A stretch of DNA of 64,000 nt, taken from assembly GCF_002257565.1 (NCBI RefSeq), contig NZ_CP022736.1, positions 496,001 to 560,000 on the forward strand, read 5' to 3'. Positions 16,390 to 24,773 of the stretch are shown here, piece after piece. The notes beneath the pieces are model-generated. The model searched no databases, was not told the DNA's origin, and was given only the letters and a program-made list of their open reading frames with translations. Both the position numbers and the translations under genes were made by a program. The first letter of the stretch is position 1, and each line of letters opens with the position of its first letter. This stretch comes from Herbaspirillum sp. meg3. GTDB lineage: Bacteria > Pseudomonadota > Gammaproteobacteria > Burkholderiales > Burkholderiaceae_D.

Positions 16390-16550
16390 GAGTTGGGTTC
16401 GTAGCCAATCGATCTGTGCCCTCTTATGCCTGTCATGGTGCCGTGACGTTCAGGTGAACACAGGGCAATTCTTTTAGACCGGTTGCTCAGATCGCGCAGT
16501 TCCATGACCTTGATGCGTGCGTGCGGTTCGTTGTCCGGCAGCAGCAGGCC
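16390..16550 (-). pseudogene. Relic of arsH, truncated and frameshifted
   Basis: About 54 codons on the minus strand match the central part of the intact ArsH encoded at 18198-18920. The relic encodes GLLLPDNEPHARIKVMELRD and then CSPERHGTMTGI, against GLPLPDSEPETHPKVQELRE and CSPERHGAMTGI in ArsH. After TGI the match continues in another frame (AQIDWL), so there is a frameshift. Both ends of the gene are missing. It shows that a second arsH copy once stood between arsO and the downstream ars operon. Confidence 0.85.
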
Positions 16551-16797
16551 TCTTCTCTAGACCTGTAGATTTTCTAAGAATGCGCTCACGCTTAAGCAGA
16601 GGGCGGTATCCATATCTTAATAATTATTGAATTGAAGCCTCGACGCAAGATTATTTCAGGTGAACATAAGCGGGGCTAATTCAGCGCACCGGGAAAATTA
16701 TGCGCTTGCAATGAAGCGAGGTTATATTTACGTTATCTAGTTGCCGATTTCCATTAGCTAATCCTAACTACTATCGACACCTTATTAAGGATTTATT

Positions 16798-17019
16798 TTG
16801 AGAAATATTGCTTCAGACTGCCATCAAATCGTCACTTCGATCGAGCGAAATTCGACCGTGCGTGTTCCGCAACGCATGACGGGTTGGAAAATTGGTCAAC
16901 GAGTATTTTTCAGCATTACATCCGAAGGAATTGCTGTCACTGCGCGTCCCGGGAAACTCTTCAAAGGACGCATCTTGTCGTCCAGAATTGCTCGTCGAAA
17001 CAAACCAATGAAGAGCTAG
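16798..17019 (+). CDS. Small AbrB/SpoVT-like protein (hypothetical)
   Basis: A 73-residue basic protein read from a TTG start, with AAGGA eight bases upstream. The central part (VTSIERNSTVRVPQRM...GWKIGQRVFF, then EGIAVTARPGK) has the strand pattern of a swapped-hairpin AbrB domain, which binds DNA, for example as an antitoxin. No toxin gene lies next to it. It is flanked by relic sequence on the left and a strong hairpin on the right. The assignment is by pattern only; it may be an orphan regulator or a decaying gene. Confidence 0.45.
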   Translation: MRNIASDCHQIVTSIERNSTVRVPQRMTGWKIGQRVFFSITSEGIAVTARPGKLFKGRILSSRIARRNKPMKS

Positions 17020-17052
17020 CTGTCGATTTACTGAGATGGATCCGACACCTCC

Positions 17053-17082
17053 AATTGGATGAAACTAACGTTTCATCCAATT
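17053..17082. terminator. Strong hairpin downstream of the AbrB-like gene
   Basis: AATTGGATGAAAC (17053-17065) and GTTTCATCCAATT (17070-17082) form a perfect 13-base stem with a TAAC loop, 34 bases after the AbrB-like stop and upstream in coordinate of the eamA stop. The following T-run is weak (TTTAAG). It could be a bidirectional terminator for the two converging genes, or a cruciform operator. Confidence 0.5.
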
Positions 17083-17304
17083 TAAGTGTAAAAGTGTGTC
17101 ATGGAGTTAGGCGAACAGGAGGCGATCATTGCGCAAACGTCTGTGGCCTTCAAACATGCAATACCCATCGTTCTGGCGTAGAGTGGACGCGATATGATGA
17201 GTTCCTTTCAAAGCTGCATATTCCAGTGAATTTACGAGATTACCTCCCCATAACTTTTTTCAGATTTTTGCTTGTTCGGCTGACGGGAATTATTCCAGCG
17301 TTGT

Positions 17305-18186
17305 CTAACGATTTAACGGAACGATGGTGATGAGCAAGCCTATTAGCATCATTGTCATGCCGGTTAGTCGAAGTGGCTCAAAAACTTCCCCAAATACCAA
17401 ATGAGAGGTAATGGCGCCAACACAAGGAACCAGCAACGCAAAGGGAGCCACCGCTGCAGCAGAATATCTTGCCAAGAGACTTCCCCAAACCGCATACCCT
17501 AGAATTGTCGCAAAAAAGCCGAGATAGACAACAGCAGCAAGACTTTCCCACGACGCACTGGTGATCGCAGATAGGATTGAGGCGTAGCCCCCGTCTAGGG
17601 TAATGGTCAAGATGAATGCAGGGAGCGGTGGCACAAGACTAGCCCACACCATCAGATGGAGCATATCGACTTTGCCGATTCGCTTGACGAGAACATTGCC
17701 GACACTCCAACTCAACGCCGATGCAAGCATGATCAAAAATGCGGCGAGAGGGACGCCGTGACCAAGCGTCAAGCTAATCGCAACGAGTCCTACCAACGCG
17801 ACTACCATGCCGCTTATCTGCTGGCGGGAAGGTCGGTCTCCCAATACGCATACAGCGAGTAAAACGGTCAGAGGAGCTTGTGCCTGGGCGACTACTGCCG
17901 TCAAGCCTGCTGGCATGCCCATCGCGATACCAAAGAACTGCAAAAGAAATTGACCCGTAAATAGCGTGAGCCCGATGAGGATCAGCAGTCTCCAGGAAAT
18001 CGCTGGTCGAGGTAACCAGAGAACGCCAATCGCAGCGCAGGTAAATCTTAGCAAAGTGAGTTGTGGCGGGGTAAAGCTTCTGAGTCCGACCTTGCTCAGA
18101 ACAAAAGCAATACCCCAGATAGACGCCACCAAGATCGCAAACACCATATGTCTAGGACTCATACGTGTTTGCGGCCTAGTAGTCAT
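17305..18186 (-). CDS. EamA-family (drug/metabolite) transporter
   Basis: A 293-residue membrane protein with about ten helices arranged as two EamA repeats. The N-terminal repeat begins VFAILVASIWGIAFVLSKVGL and the second around SALSWSVGNVLVKRIG. Family members export amino acids, metabolites or drugs; the substrate here is unknown. It is the last gene of the leftward ars operon, 11 bases after arsH, so it may be cotranscribed with the arsenic genes. It is not a recognised standard arsenic gene. Confidence 0.85.
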   Translation of the reverse strand: MTTRPQTRMSPRHMVFAILVASIWGIAFVLSKVGLRSFTPPQLTLLRFTCAAIGVLWLPRPAISWRLLILIGLTLFTGQFLLQFFGIAMGMPAGLTAVVAQAQAPLTVLLAVCVLGDRPSRQQISGMVVALVGLVAISLTLGHGVPLAAFLIMLASALSWSVGNVLVKRIGKVDMLHLMVWASLVPPLPAFILTITLDGGYASILSAITSASWESLAAVVYLGFFATILGYAVWGSLLARYSAAAVAPFALLVPCVGAITSHLVFGEVFEPLRLTGMTMMLIGLLITIVPLNR

Positions 18187-18197
18187 TGTCGTCTTTC

Positions 18198-18920
18198 TTA
18201 GATCGAACGAATATTGACCCGTTTGGCGAATTCTTCGGCAGATTCTCGGCGCTCGCTGTATCGATCTACCAGAAACGGAGAAACATCACGAGTCAGCAGA
18301 GTGAACTTGAAGAGCTCCTCCATGACATCCACTACGCGCTCGTAATAAGACGACGGCTTCATCCGTCCATCTTCTTCAAATTCGAGAAATGCCTTGGCGA
18401 CGGAGGACTGGTTGGGGATGGTAATCATCCGCATCCATCGACCGAGAATACGCATCTGATTGACCGCGTTGAAGGACTGCGAGCCGCCCGAGACTTCCAT
18501 GACTGCCAGCGTTTTTCCCTGAGTCGGACGAACGGAGCCTTGTGTGAGCGGAATCCAATCGATTTGTGCCTTCAGGATGCCTGTCATGGCCCCGTGACGC
18601 TCTGGTGAGCACCACACCATCCCTTCGGACCACACGGCCAATTCGCGCAGCTCCTGCACTTTCGGATGTGTTTCCGGCTCGCTGTCCGGCAGTGGCAAAC
18701 CACGCGGATCGAAGATTTTAACTTCACCGCCCATTGCCTCGAGGAGGCGTGAGGCCTCCATCGTCAGCAAACGGCTATAGGAGCGTTCGCGCACTGAGCC
18801 ATACAGCAGCAAGAACCGCGGCGCATGCGTCGAGGTAGCGACATTGGAGAAGTCGGTCGCCGCCGGCGCCTTGAAGAGATCGCCGGCGACGTTGGGAAGG
18901 TCATTTAGCTGGTGCGACAC
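18198..18920 (-). CDS. arsH: ArsH, NADPH-dependent FMN organoarsenical reductase/oxidase
   Basis: A 240-residue flavoprotein of the NADPH-FMN reductase fold. In other bacteria ArsH oxidises trivalent organoarsenicals to the less toxic pentavalent forms. The FMN-binding GSVRERSYSRLL near residue 40 and CSPERHGAMTGILKAQIDW are hallmark ArsH sequences. The start is taken as GTG at 18920 because GGAGGG lies seven bases upstream; an ATG at 18944 would lengthen it by eight residues. It overlaps the end of arsC by 20 bases. A damaged second copy lies at 16390-16550. Confidence 0.95.
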   Translation of the reverse strand: MSHQLNDLPNVAGDLFKAPAATDFSNVATSTHAPRFLLLYGSVRERSYSRLLTMEASRLLEAMGGEVKIFDPRGLPLPDSEPETHPKVQELRELAVWSEGMVWCSPERHGAMTGILKAQIDWIPLTQGSVRPTQGKTLAVMEVSGGSQSFNAVNQMRILGRWMRMITIPNQSSVAKAFLEFEEDGRMKPSSYYERVVDVMEELFKFTLLTRDVSPFLVDRYSERRESAEEFAKRVNIRSI

Positions 18921-19332
18921 GTTGGCCCTCCGCGTTGATGACAACTTCGCCGTCTTCCTTGGTAAAGGGGCCTTTTTGAGGATTCGGCAGGATATCCAGC
19001 ACTGCCTCTGACGGACGGCACAGCAGCGTGCCCTTGGAAGTCACAACAAACGGGCGATTGATCAGGATCGGATTGGCGAGCATGGCATCGAGCAGTTGCT
19101 CATCCGTCAGCGCAGGATTGTCCAGGCCGAGCTCGGCATAAGGTGTGCCTTTTTGGCGAATCGCTTCGCGCACGGTCAGGCCCGCATCCTTGATGAGGGT
19201 AATCAAGGTGTCGCGCGACGGCGGATGCTGAAGATACTCGATCACGGTCGGCTCTTCACCGCTGTTACGGATCAAAGCGAGCGTATTGCGGGACGTGCCG
19301 CAGGCCGGGTTGTGATAGATCGTGGTAGTCAT
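18901..19332 (-). CDS. arsC: Arsenate reductase, glutaredoxin-coupled ArsC
   Basis: A 143-residue reductase of the E. coli plasmid R773 type, which reduces arsenate to arsenite with glutathione/glutaredoxin. The catalytic Cys is C11 in HNPACGTSRNT. The downstream block around NRPFVVTSKGTLLCRPSE carries the arginines that bind the oxyanion in this family. Length matches (about 141). AGGA lies eight bases before the ATG. It shares the operon with a second, mechanistically unrelated ArsC. Confidence 0.96.
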   Translation of the reverse strand: MTTTIYHNPACGTSRNTLALIRNSGEEPTVIEYLQHPPSRDTLITLIKDAGLTVREAIRQKGTPYAELGLDNPALTDEQLLDAMLANPILINRPFVVTSKGTLLCRPSEAVLDILPNPQKGPFTKEDGEVVINAEGQRVAPAK

Positions 19333-19341
19333 GACGTTGTC

Positions 19342-20550
19342 CTAAGGAACAGAAGAAATTGTTTTGGAGCGTGAAGGCGTAGTGGCATAGAAGAACAGCC
19401 CGGCGCCAAGACTGGCAATGCCAATCAGCGCGACGATGGCACCTGGATAGCCACCACCAGCGGCATAAAGAAGAGATGCAACGAAGGGACCGGCGGCAAA
19501 GGCAATTGTTACTGGTGTAGCCATGGCACCGCTGATCGCCCCATATGCTTCGCGACCATAGAGCTCCGCCGGCAAGGTCCCCCGGACGATAGTCATGACA
19601 CCGTTGCCGATGCCATACATGGCGGCAAATAGCCCATAGATAAGTAGCCATTCAGCCGGTGCGAACAACAAAATCAGGGCCACAGGCAGCAGGCAAATTG
19701 CGATGATCCCAATTTGCCTGGTCGTGGAATTCTTGCCGAACGTCGCCTCCAAGATGCGCCCCAATACCTGCATCGGCCCGATCAACGCGCCAATGCCCGC
19801 TGCGTAGTACGCCGACATGCCTCGGTCATGAAGAATGGAAATCAAGTGCAGCGACATCGCTGAAAACACCAGGGCATTCAATGTGACCGCTGCCGTGAGG
19901 AGATAAAAGCTGGGTTCACGCAGCACGGTCGCCAGGCCGATGCTCTTTGCTGCGCGGTCCTTGATCTTTGCTTTGATGCTGGCGGCCCTCGGTAACAAGG
20001 CGTGGATCGGCAAGCAAATAGCAAGATTGGCTACTGCATAAATCATCCAGGTTTCACGCCACCCGTAATGTTCCAGGAGCCATTGCGTCAGCGGCCAGGA
20101 GACGGTGCTGGCGAAACCTCCGAAGAGCGTGAGCATCGTGATTGCGCGCCGAAAGCCACCCTCAAAGATCTGAGTGATGACGGCGAATGCGGGCTGATAG
20201 AGCGTAGCGCTCATGGCCACTCCAATACCTGCCCAGATTAAATAGAGGCCTGCCACACTATGTACGGTAGAGAGTAACGCCAGCATCAACGCAGCCAATA
20301 CTGTTCCGGCACCCATCAACAAGCGGCCGCCCACACGATCAATGACGCTTCCAGCCAGCGTCGACAGCAATCCCGAAATCAGCAGCGCCAACGAATAGGC
20401 GCCAACGATCACCGGCTTAGAGGCTTGCAGTTCTATCTGCATGGGTTGCATGAGCACGCCATACGCATAGAACATGGAGCCCCATCCGACAATCTGGGTG
20501 AGTCCAAGAGACGGAATCAACCAAGCTGGCTTGCGAACGGTGGTATCCAT
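19342..20550 (-). CDS. MFS permease of the ars operon
   Basis: A 402-residue major facilitator superfamily transporter with 12 predicted helices and the loop motif GSVIDRVGGRLLMG between helices 2 and 3. It lies between arsB (two bases after its stop) and arsC, so it is part of the arsenic operon. Some ars operons encode an MFS exporter, ArsJ, for 1-arseno-3-phosphoglycerate, but ArsJ is paired with a glyceraldehyde-3-phosphate dehydrogenase gene, absent here. The substrate is therefore uncertain; organoarsenical or arsenite export are options. Confidence 0.8.
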   Translation of the reverse strand: MDTTVRKPAWLIPSLGLTQIVGWGSMFYAYGVLMQPMQIELQASKPVIVGAYSLALLISGLLSTLAGSVIDRVGGRLLMGAGTVLAALMLALLSTVHSVAGLYLIWAGIGVAMSATLYQPAFAVITQIFEGGFRRAITMLTLFGGFASTVSWPLTQWLLEHYGWRETWMIYAVANLAICLPIHALLPRAASIKAKIKDRAAKSIGLATVLREPSFYLLTAAVTLNALVFSAMSLHLISILHDRGMSAYYAAGIGALIGPMQVLGRILEATFGKNSTTRQIGIIAICLLPVALILLFAPAEWLLIYGLFAAMYGIGNGVMTIVRGTLPAELYGREAYGAISGAMATPVTIAFAAGPFVASLLYAAGGGYPGAIVALIGIASLGAGLFFYATTPSRSKTISSVP

Positions 20551-20551
20551 G

Positions 20552-21835
20552 CTAGACGCTCAGTCGCAAGGCCAGTGCAGACAGCGTCACCAGCAAAACC
20601 GGAATCGTGAGCATGGCGCCTACGCGGAAGTAATAGCCCCAGGAGATCTGAATTTTCTTGGCAGCCAGCACGTGTAGCCACAACAGTGTCGCCAAGCTAC
20701 CAATCGGCGTGATCTTTGGCCCCAGATCACTTCCAATGACGTTGGCATAGATCATGGCTTCTTTAACGACGCCTTGTGCTGTCGCAGCATCAATTGACAA
20801 GGCACCGACCAAGACCGTTGGCATATTGTTCATGATCGAGGACAGGAACGCTGTGAGCAAGCCGGTGCCGATCGCCGCGCCCCAAACGCCATGCTGGGCG
20901 AATCCATTCAACAGACCGGTGAGATAGTTCGTCAGGCCAGCATTGCGCAGTCCATAGACCACCAGATACATCCCCAGCGAAAAGAAGACGATCTGCCACG
21001 GCGCACCCTTGATCACTTCCCGGGTCGAGATGACGTGGCCTTTTGCGGCGACAGCCAGCAGGATAAGCGCACCGACTGCAGCGACTGCACTAATTGGCAC
21101 ACCCTGACTTTCAAGCCAGAAGAAACCAATCAGCAACAGGCCAAGGACCCACCAACCGGCAATGAAAGTCGCTCGGTCATGAATGGCATCAGTTGGCTTT
21201 TTGAGCTGATCGAGGTCGTAGTTGACCGGAATATCACGACGAAAATACAAGAACAGCACTAGTAGAGTCATGATTACGGAAACGATGTTGACCGGGATCA
21301 TGACGGCTGCGTACTGTGAGAAGCCGATTTTGAAAAAGTCGGCCGAGACGATATTCACCAGATTCGAGACGACTAGCGGCAGGCTCGCCGTGTCGGCAAT
21401 GAAGCCAGCGGCCATGACAAATGCCAAGGTAGCTTGCGGTGAGAAGCGCAGCGCCAGCAACATGGCAATGACGATCGGGGTAAGAATGAGCGCTGCGCCG
21501 TCGTTTGCGAACAGCGCGGAGACAGCTGCGCCTAGCAGTACTAGCAACACAAACAGCTTGCGGCCGCTGCCACCTCCCCAGCGGGCAACGTGCAATGCCG
21601 CCCATTCGAAGAAGCCGGCTTTATCTAAAAGCAAGCTGATGATAATGATCGCTATGAACGTGCCGGTCGCATTCCACACGATATGCCACACCACAGGAAT
21701 ATCGGATAACTGAATGACGCCCAAGGCCAAAGCAACCAAAGCTCCCGCGCATGCACTCCAACCAATGCCGAGCCCGCGCGGCTGCCAGATTACAAAAACG
21801 AGAGTCAGCAAGAAGATGATGAAGGCGGTGAGCAC
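20552..21835 (-). CDS. arsB: Arsenite efflux pump ArsB
   Basis: A 427-residue membrane transporter with about 12 helices that expels As(III)/Sb(III), alone or with the ArsA ATPase (no arsA is present here). Typical ArsB stretches are NDGAALILTPIVIAMLLALR, FIADTASLPLVVSNLVNIVS and SSIMNNMPTVLVGAL. A GTG start at 21835, nine bases after AAGGA, gives the family's usual length (E. coli ArsB 429). Many related bacteria use ACR3 instead, so the ArsB type is worth noting. Confidence 0.96.
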   Translation of the reverse strand: MLTAFIIFLLTLVFVIWQPRGLGIGWSACAGALVALALGVIQLSDIPVVWHIVWNATGTFIAIIIISLLLDKAGFFEWAALHVARWGGGSGRKLFVLLVLLGAAVSALFANDGAALILTPIVIAMLLALRFSPQATLAFVMAAGFIADTASLPLVVSNLVNIVSADFFKIGFSQYAAVMIPVNIVSVIMTLLVLFLYFRRDIPVNYDLDQLKKPTDAIHDRATFIAGWWVLGLLLIGFFWLESQGVPISAVAAVGALILLAVAAKGHVISTREVIKGAPWQIVFFSLGMYLVVYGLRNAGLTNYLTGLLNGFAQHGVWGAAIGTGLLTAFLSSIMNNMPTVLVGALSIDAATAQGVVKEAMIYANVIGSDLGPKITPIGSLATLLWLHVLAAKKIQISWGYYFRVGAMLTIPVLLVTLSALALRLSV

Positions 21836-21942
21836 GTTGTTTTTATCCTTGAAGTGTTGACTGTCCGGCCACGCCGAACGCATTGATGCGGGAAGGAGGC
21901 AAGCCGCAAATCGACTTGCACTCCCTCCTTTCCGACTGACGA

Positions 21943-22455
21943 CTAGACTTGGCTGGCGCCGATGGCATCCATCTCGCGTTTGATCGCGGTCTTCTCAAGT
22001 GTGTGGAATGGCAAGCTGTTGAAGATATTCACACGAGTAGTAATTTGACGAGCGACCTTGGAAAATACGGCGCGCTTTTCTTCGTCGGTGCCGGTTGCTG
22101 CAGCTGGATCTTCAAAACCCCAGTGCGCCGATATAGGTTGGCCTGGCCAGATGGGGCAGACCTCACCGGCGGCGTTATCACAGACAGTAATGATGAAGTC
22201 CATCTTTGGAGCGTCTGGCGTCGCGTATTCGTCCCAGCTCTTGCTGCGCAGCTTCTCCAATGGATAACCTGTTGTCTTGATTTGTTCGACGGCCAGCGGA
22301 TTAACAGTGCCCCCTGGGTGACTGCCGGCGCTGTAAGCATTGAAACGACCTTTGCCCATGGTGTTGAGCAAAGCCTCTGCCATGATGCTGCGAGCGGAGT
22401 TGCCGGTGCACAGGAAGAGAACGTTGTAGGTTTTGTCGGCTTGATTGGCGCTCAT
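21943..22455 (-). CDS. arsC2: Arsenate reductase, low-molecular-weight phosphatase type
   Basis: A 170-residue enzyme of the tyrosine-phosphatase-like arsenate reductase class. The phosphate-loop motif is C16TGNSAR, and the resolving cysteines are C92 and C100 in VCDNAAGEVCPIWPG, the pair used with thioredoxin or mycothiol-type recycling. It is the second gene of the operon after arsR2. With the glutaredoxin-type ArsC the operon carries two independent arsenate-reduction routes. Confidence 0.94.
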   Translation of the reverse strand: MSANQADKTYNVLFLCTGNSARSIMAEALLNTMGKGRFNAYSAGSHPGGTVNPLAVEQIKTTGYPLEKLRSKSWDEYATPDAPKMDFIITVCDNAAGEVCPIWPGQPISAHWGFEDPAAATGTDEEKRAVFSKVARQITTRVNIFNSLPFHTLEKTAIKREMDAIGASQV

Positions 22456-22503
22456 AGAAGATCCTATTGGTAGGTTGGAGTTGCGGGAACGACGGACGAC
22501 AGC

Positions 22504-22839
22504 TTAAGTCGCCAATCCTTCAGTTTCGTGACATGCGCTGGCAGGAGAGCAAACGTTGCCTCCACAGCAATTTTCCGTAAGAAATCCGAGCACCTGGTTC
22601 ATCGTGTCGTAGTTCGCGGCGTAAATAACGAACCGGCCATCCTGGCGTGGCACAACCAGCGATGCGTGAGTGAGCTCTTTCAGATGAAAAGACAGGGACG
22701 AAGGGGCGATACCGACATGCTCGCCAATTTTGCTGGCGGCAATTCCTTCAGGACCGATCTGAACGAGAAAGCGGAAGATTGCCAGACGAGACTCTTGTGC
22801 GAGTGCGGCTAGCGCAGATATGACGCTTTTGGTTTCCAT
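22504..22839 (-). CDS. arsR2: ArsR-family arsenite-responsive repressor (second copy)
   Basis: A 111-residue winged-helix repressor heading the leftward ars operon. The recognition helix is around SKIGEHVGIAPSSLSFHLKEL. The C-terminal As(III) ligands are C91, C92 and C97 (NCCGGNVC), with a further Cys at 103. It is closely similar to the first ArsR in architecture, including the position of the cysteines. An inverted repeat upstream (22862-22878) is a plausible operator for its own operon. Confidence 0.94.
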   Translation of the reverse strand: METKSVISALAALAQESRLAIFRFLVQIGPEGIAASKIGEHVGIAPSSLSFHLKELTHASLVVPRQDGRFVIYAANYDTMNQVLGFLTENCCGGNVCSPASACHETEGLAT

Positions 22840-22861
22840 GATCGTTATCCATTATATTGTT

Positions 22862-22878
22862 CAACAATTCCATTGTTG
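22862..22878. promoter_or_regulatory. Inverted repeat before arsR2, probable ArsR operator
   Basis: CAACAAT-TCC-ATTGTTG is a perfect seven-base inverted repeat 22 bases before the arsR2 ATG. A TTGAACAA stretch covering one arm is also found next to the repeats before pstS/arsR1, so the two repressors may recognise related sites. Confidence 0.5.
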
Positions 22879-23318
22879 TCGAAATATAGAATATTTGCAA
22901 GATTTTATTGGCAGTGTCTCGCTTTCGTGATTTGTGTACAGGATTGAACCGAGTGTATTTCTATATCGCAGGGTCCTCCCGGCGCGAGGTGACCATTCAA
23001 GCCGGTTCTTTCGGGCGCCCCTAGTACTAATCTAAATCTGGTCTCCCATCAGGTGCCAACGACAGAGACATCTCGAACCGCGTCTTCTATTTGGTTTGGA
23101 ACAGAATCGATCAAATCTCGAAAGATGGAAAATGAGGGGTGGGATGTCCCTACTGCAGCTGTTGATCACTAGTGGAAGCTGGATAAGTTAGAGACGCACA
23201 ATTCTGCGGGCCGAGGAACACGATTTTTGATCCAAGAAACTTGCGTGCTGGAAGGGGAGATATATAAATAAGTCATCTGAACCACAACGGCCTGATTGGT
23301 CAAAAATGAGGAACCAAA
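22879..23318. other. Gap between the ars operon and the Tn7-like module
   Basis: About 440 bases without a supported gene. It contains the arsR2 upstream region on its left and a GAGGAA ribosome binding site for the next gene on its right. I looked for a TGT-starting transposon end with repeated binding sites, and for matches to the motifs at 31.4-31.9 kb, and found none that I would defend. Confidence 0.4.
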
Positions 23319-23687
23319 ATGACTTATAGAAACCCCCGATTCATCGAAGAAGCGTACGTGAATTTGTTTAATATCCCCGCTAATTCATCGATCATCGTAC
23401 GCCAGCAAGATAGGTCTTCGCGACGATATCAGCAATGTAAATTAACGCGAGCGACCGGACCCATAGTGGCCGTAGCCTGTCGAGATTTTGCCGGCAGTCA
23501 TTTCAGTTTGAAGATAAATCTGGACGATCGCAGTATCGGATTTCCCGATGATGATGACGATATTCTCTGGAGTGAAATACTATTGGGGGTGGTCTATCGT
23601 TCCGCGGTAGATCTCTTGGAGATGGATGTCTATGATCCCGAATATCTCATCACGAGAAGTGCCATCGCGCTTCGAAATGCAAAATAA
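23319..23687 (+). CDS. Hypothetical protein beside the Tn7-like module
   Basis: A 122-residue protein with GAGGAA six bases before the ATG. It contains no signal peptide or membrane helix, has an acidic patch FPDDDDDILW near residue 78, and matches no family I recognise. It converges with the glutamate-tract gene, with one base between the stop codons, which suggests the two travel together with the transposition genes. Function unknown. Confidence 0.55.
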   Translation: MTYRNPRFIEEAYVNLFNIPANSSIIVRQQDRSSRRYQQCKLTRATGPIVAVACRDFAGSHFSLKINLDDRSIGFPDDDDDILWSEILLGVVYRSAVDLLEMDVYDPEYLITRSAIALRNAK

Positions 23688-23688
23688 A

Positions 23689-24576
23689 TCAACGCACCAA
23701 GGATGCTGTTCTGGCGAGCCGCATCCAATCAGAACGATTCTGTAGGAACCAGAATATATCGCTCGATTGGATATTGCCTTCAGAATTGATATTTCTATTT
23801 TTCCTGATGAATTCAAGATAGATAGGAGGAAGGTATTTCGCCAACGGAGCGATAGGTTGATGAAAGATATCAATCGGCAGATGCTTTAAGAGTGGGTGCT
23901 CATGACGAATTTTCTCAGCATCAGACCAAGCCATGCAAAGTATTGTGAAATATTCGAATTTTTTGAGCATTCGTAGCTCTTGAAGCATCAGATAAATTGT
24001 ATTCATCGCGCTCATACCAAGTTTGGGATCAGGAATTTTTTTGAGCGCCTGCACCAGTACTTTTCCAAAATAGACGCGCATCTTTTTAATTTCTGGATCG
24101 TCGTCGTTTTCTTCTTCTTCTTCTTCTTCTTCTTCTTCTTCTTCTTCTTCTTCTTCTTCTTCTTCTTCTGTCTCGCCGTCTACGACCTCTTCCGCACTTG
24201 CGACGATCCAATAGTGGGTGTCGTCATACTCGCCGTCCGGAGGGCGTAGAGCGTAACGAAAGGACGGATCCAATTTTTGGACTGCCAGTTCAAGTTCTAA
24301 CCTGCTCCACTTTCTTGGCGAGTAACTTCTCCAAAGAGGACTGCGATAGTAATGAGCGGTGCCCTCCAATACACGCTCGATGCGATTGAGTCGTGACTCG
24401 GACGGCGCTACCAGGCCGCGGCAGTAACGGTCCCACATCGACGCCCACTTGCCGTCATAGCCCAGAAGGCCTTCAACGGTCGCTTTCCTAGCATTTGCTT
24501 CCTGGTACACCGCCAAGCTCCAGATCTTGATTCTGGTCGCTTCATACCTTGCACGAGGGGGCCTACCTTTTTTCAT
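23689..24576 (-). CDS. Hypothetical protein with a long polyglutamate tract
   Basis: A 295-residue protein from ATG 24576 (MKKGRPPRARYE); the frame is open further upstream to 24870, but that part would overlap tnsAB on the opposite strand. The basic N-terminal half (GRPPRARYE, later RKWSRLELELAV) could bind nucleic acid. The middle is a run of about 21 Glu, encoded almost wholly by GAA. The C-terminal half is helical with no motif I know. It is divergent from tnsAB across a 197-base gap, so the two share a regulatory region. It may be an accessory gene of the transposon; no function is assigned. Confidence 0.6.
   Translation of the reverse strand: MKKGRPPRARYEATRIKIWSLAVYQEANARKATVEGLLGYDGKWASMWDRYCRGLVAPSESRLNRIERVLEGTAHYYRSPLWRSYSPRKWSRLELELAVQKLDPSFRYALRPPDGEYDDTHYWIVASAEEVVDGETEEEEEEEEEEEEEEEEEEEENDDDPEIKKMRVYFGKVLVQALKKIPDPKLGMSAMNTIYLMLQELRMLKKFEYFTILCMAWSDAEKIRHEHPLLKHLPIDIFHQPIAPLAKYLPPIYLEFIRKNRNINSEGNIQSSDIFWFLQNRSDWMRLARTASLVR
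24109..24168. repeat. Pure trinucleotide repeat (TTC)20 / (GAA)20
   Basis: Twenty uninterrupted TTC units on the plus strand read as GAA (Glu) codons in the minus-strand gene. Perfect tracts of this length are prone to slippage; because the unit is three bases, length changes would alter the number of Glu residues without breaking the frame. Confidence 0.95.
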
Positions 24577-24773
24577 AAGTTCAAATAAATCAGATAGATA
24601 AGCATAAAACAAAGAAAGTTGACATTTTACTATTGCGCGAGCGAAGTCGCCTATTAGCATGAATTTTAGGGGCACGCCTAATCGGAAACCACATCGTGTG
24701 GCAGATCCTGACTGGTCTTGTCTTGGGGGAAATTCATGTTGTCGCGATACGTGGTCGCGGGTAGGAGTGGGAA

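Noticed and set aside
16884..17330. 148-codon plus-strand frame overlapping the AbrB-like gene
   Set aside because: It overlaps the better-supported AbrB-like frame, crosses the strong hairpin and ends inside eamA; the composition looks random.
19342..20550. MFS gene as arsJ
   Set aside because: ArsJ is normally paired with a glyceraldehyde-3-phosphate dehydrogenase gene, which is not present, so the symbol is withheld.
24109..24168. Trinucleotide tract considered as part of a CRISPR or transposon end
   Set aside because: There are no spacers between units and no terminal TGT/ACA, so it is a simple microsatellite.
23980..24249. Plus-strand frame with a polyphenylalanine run
   Set aside because: It is the complement of the (GAA)20 tract; the hydrophobic run is a by-product, and the minus-strand frame is longer and better formed.
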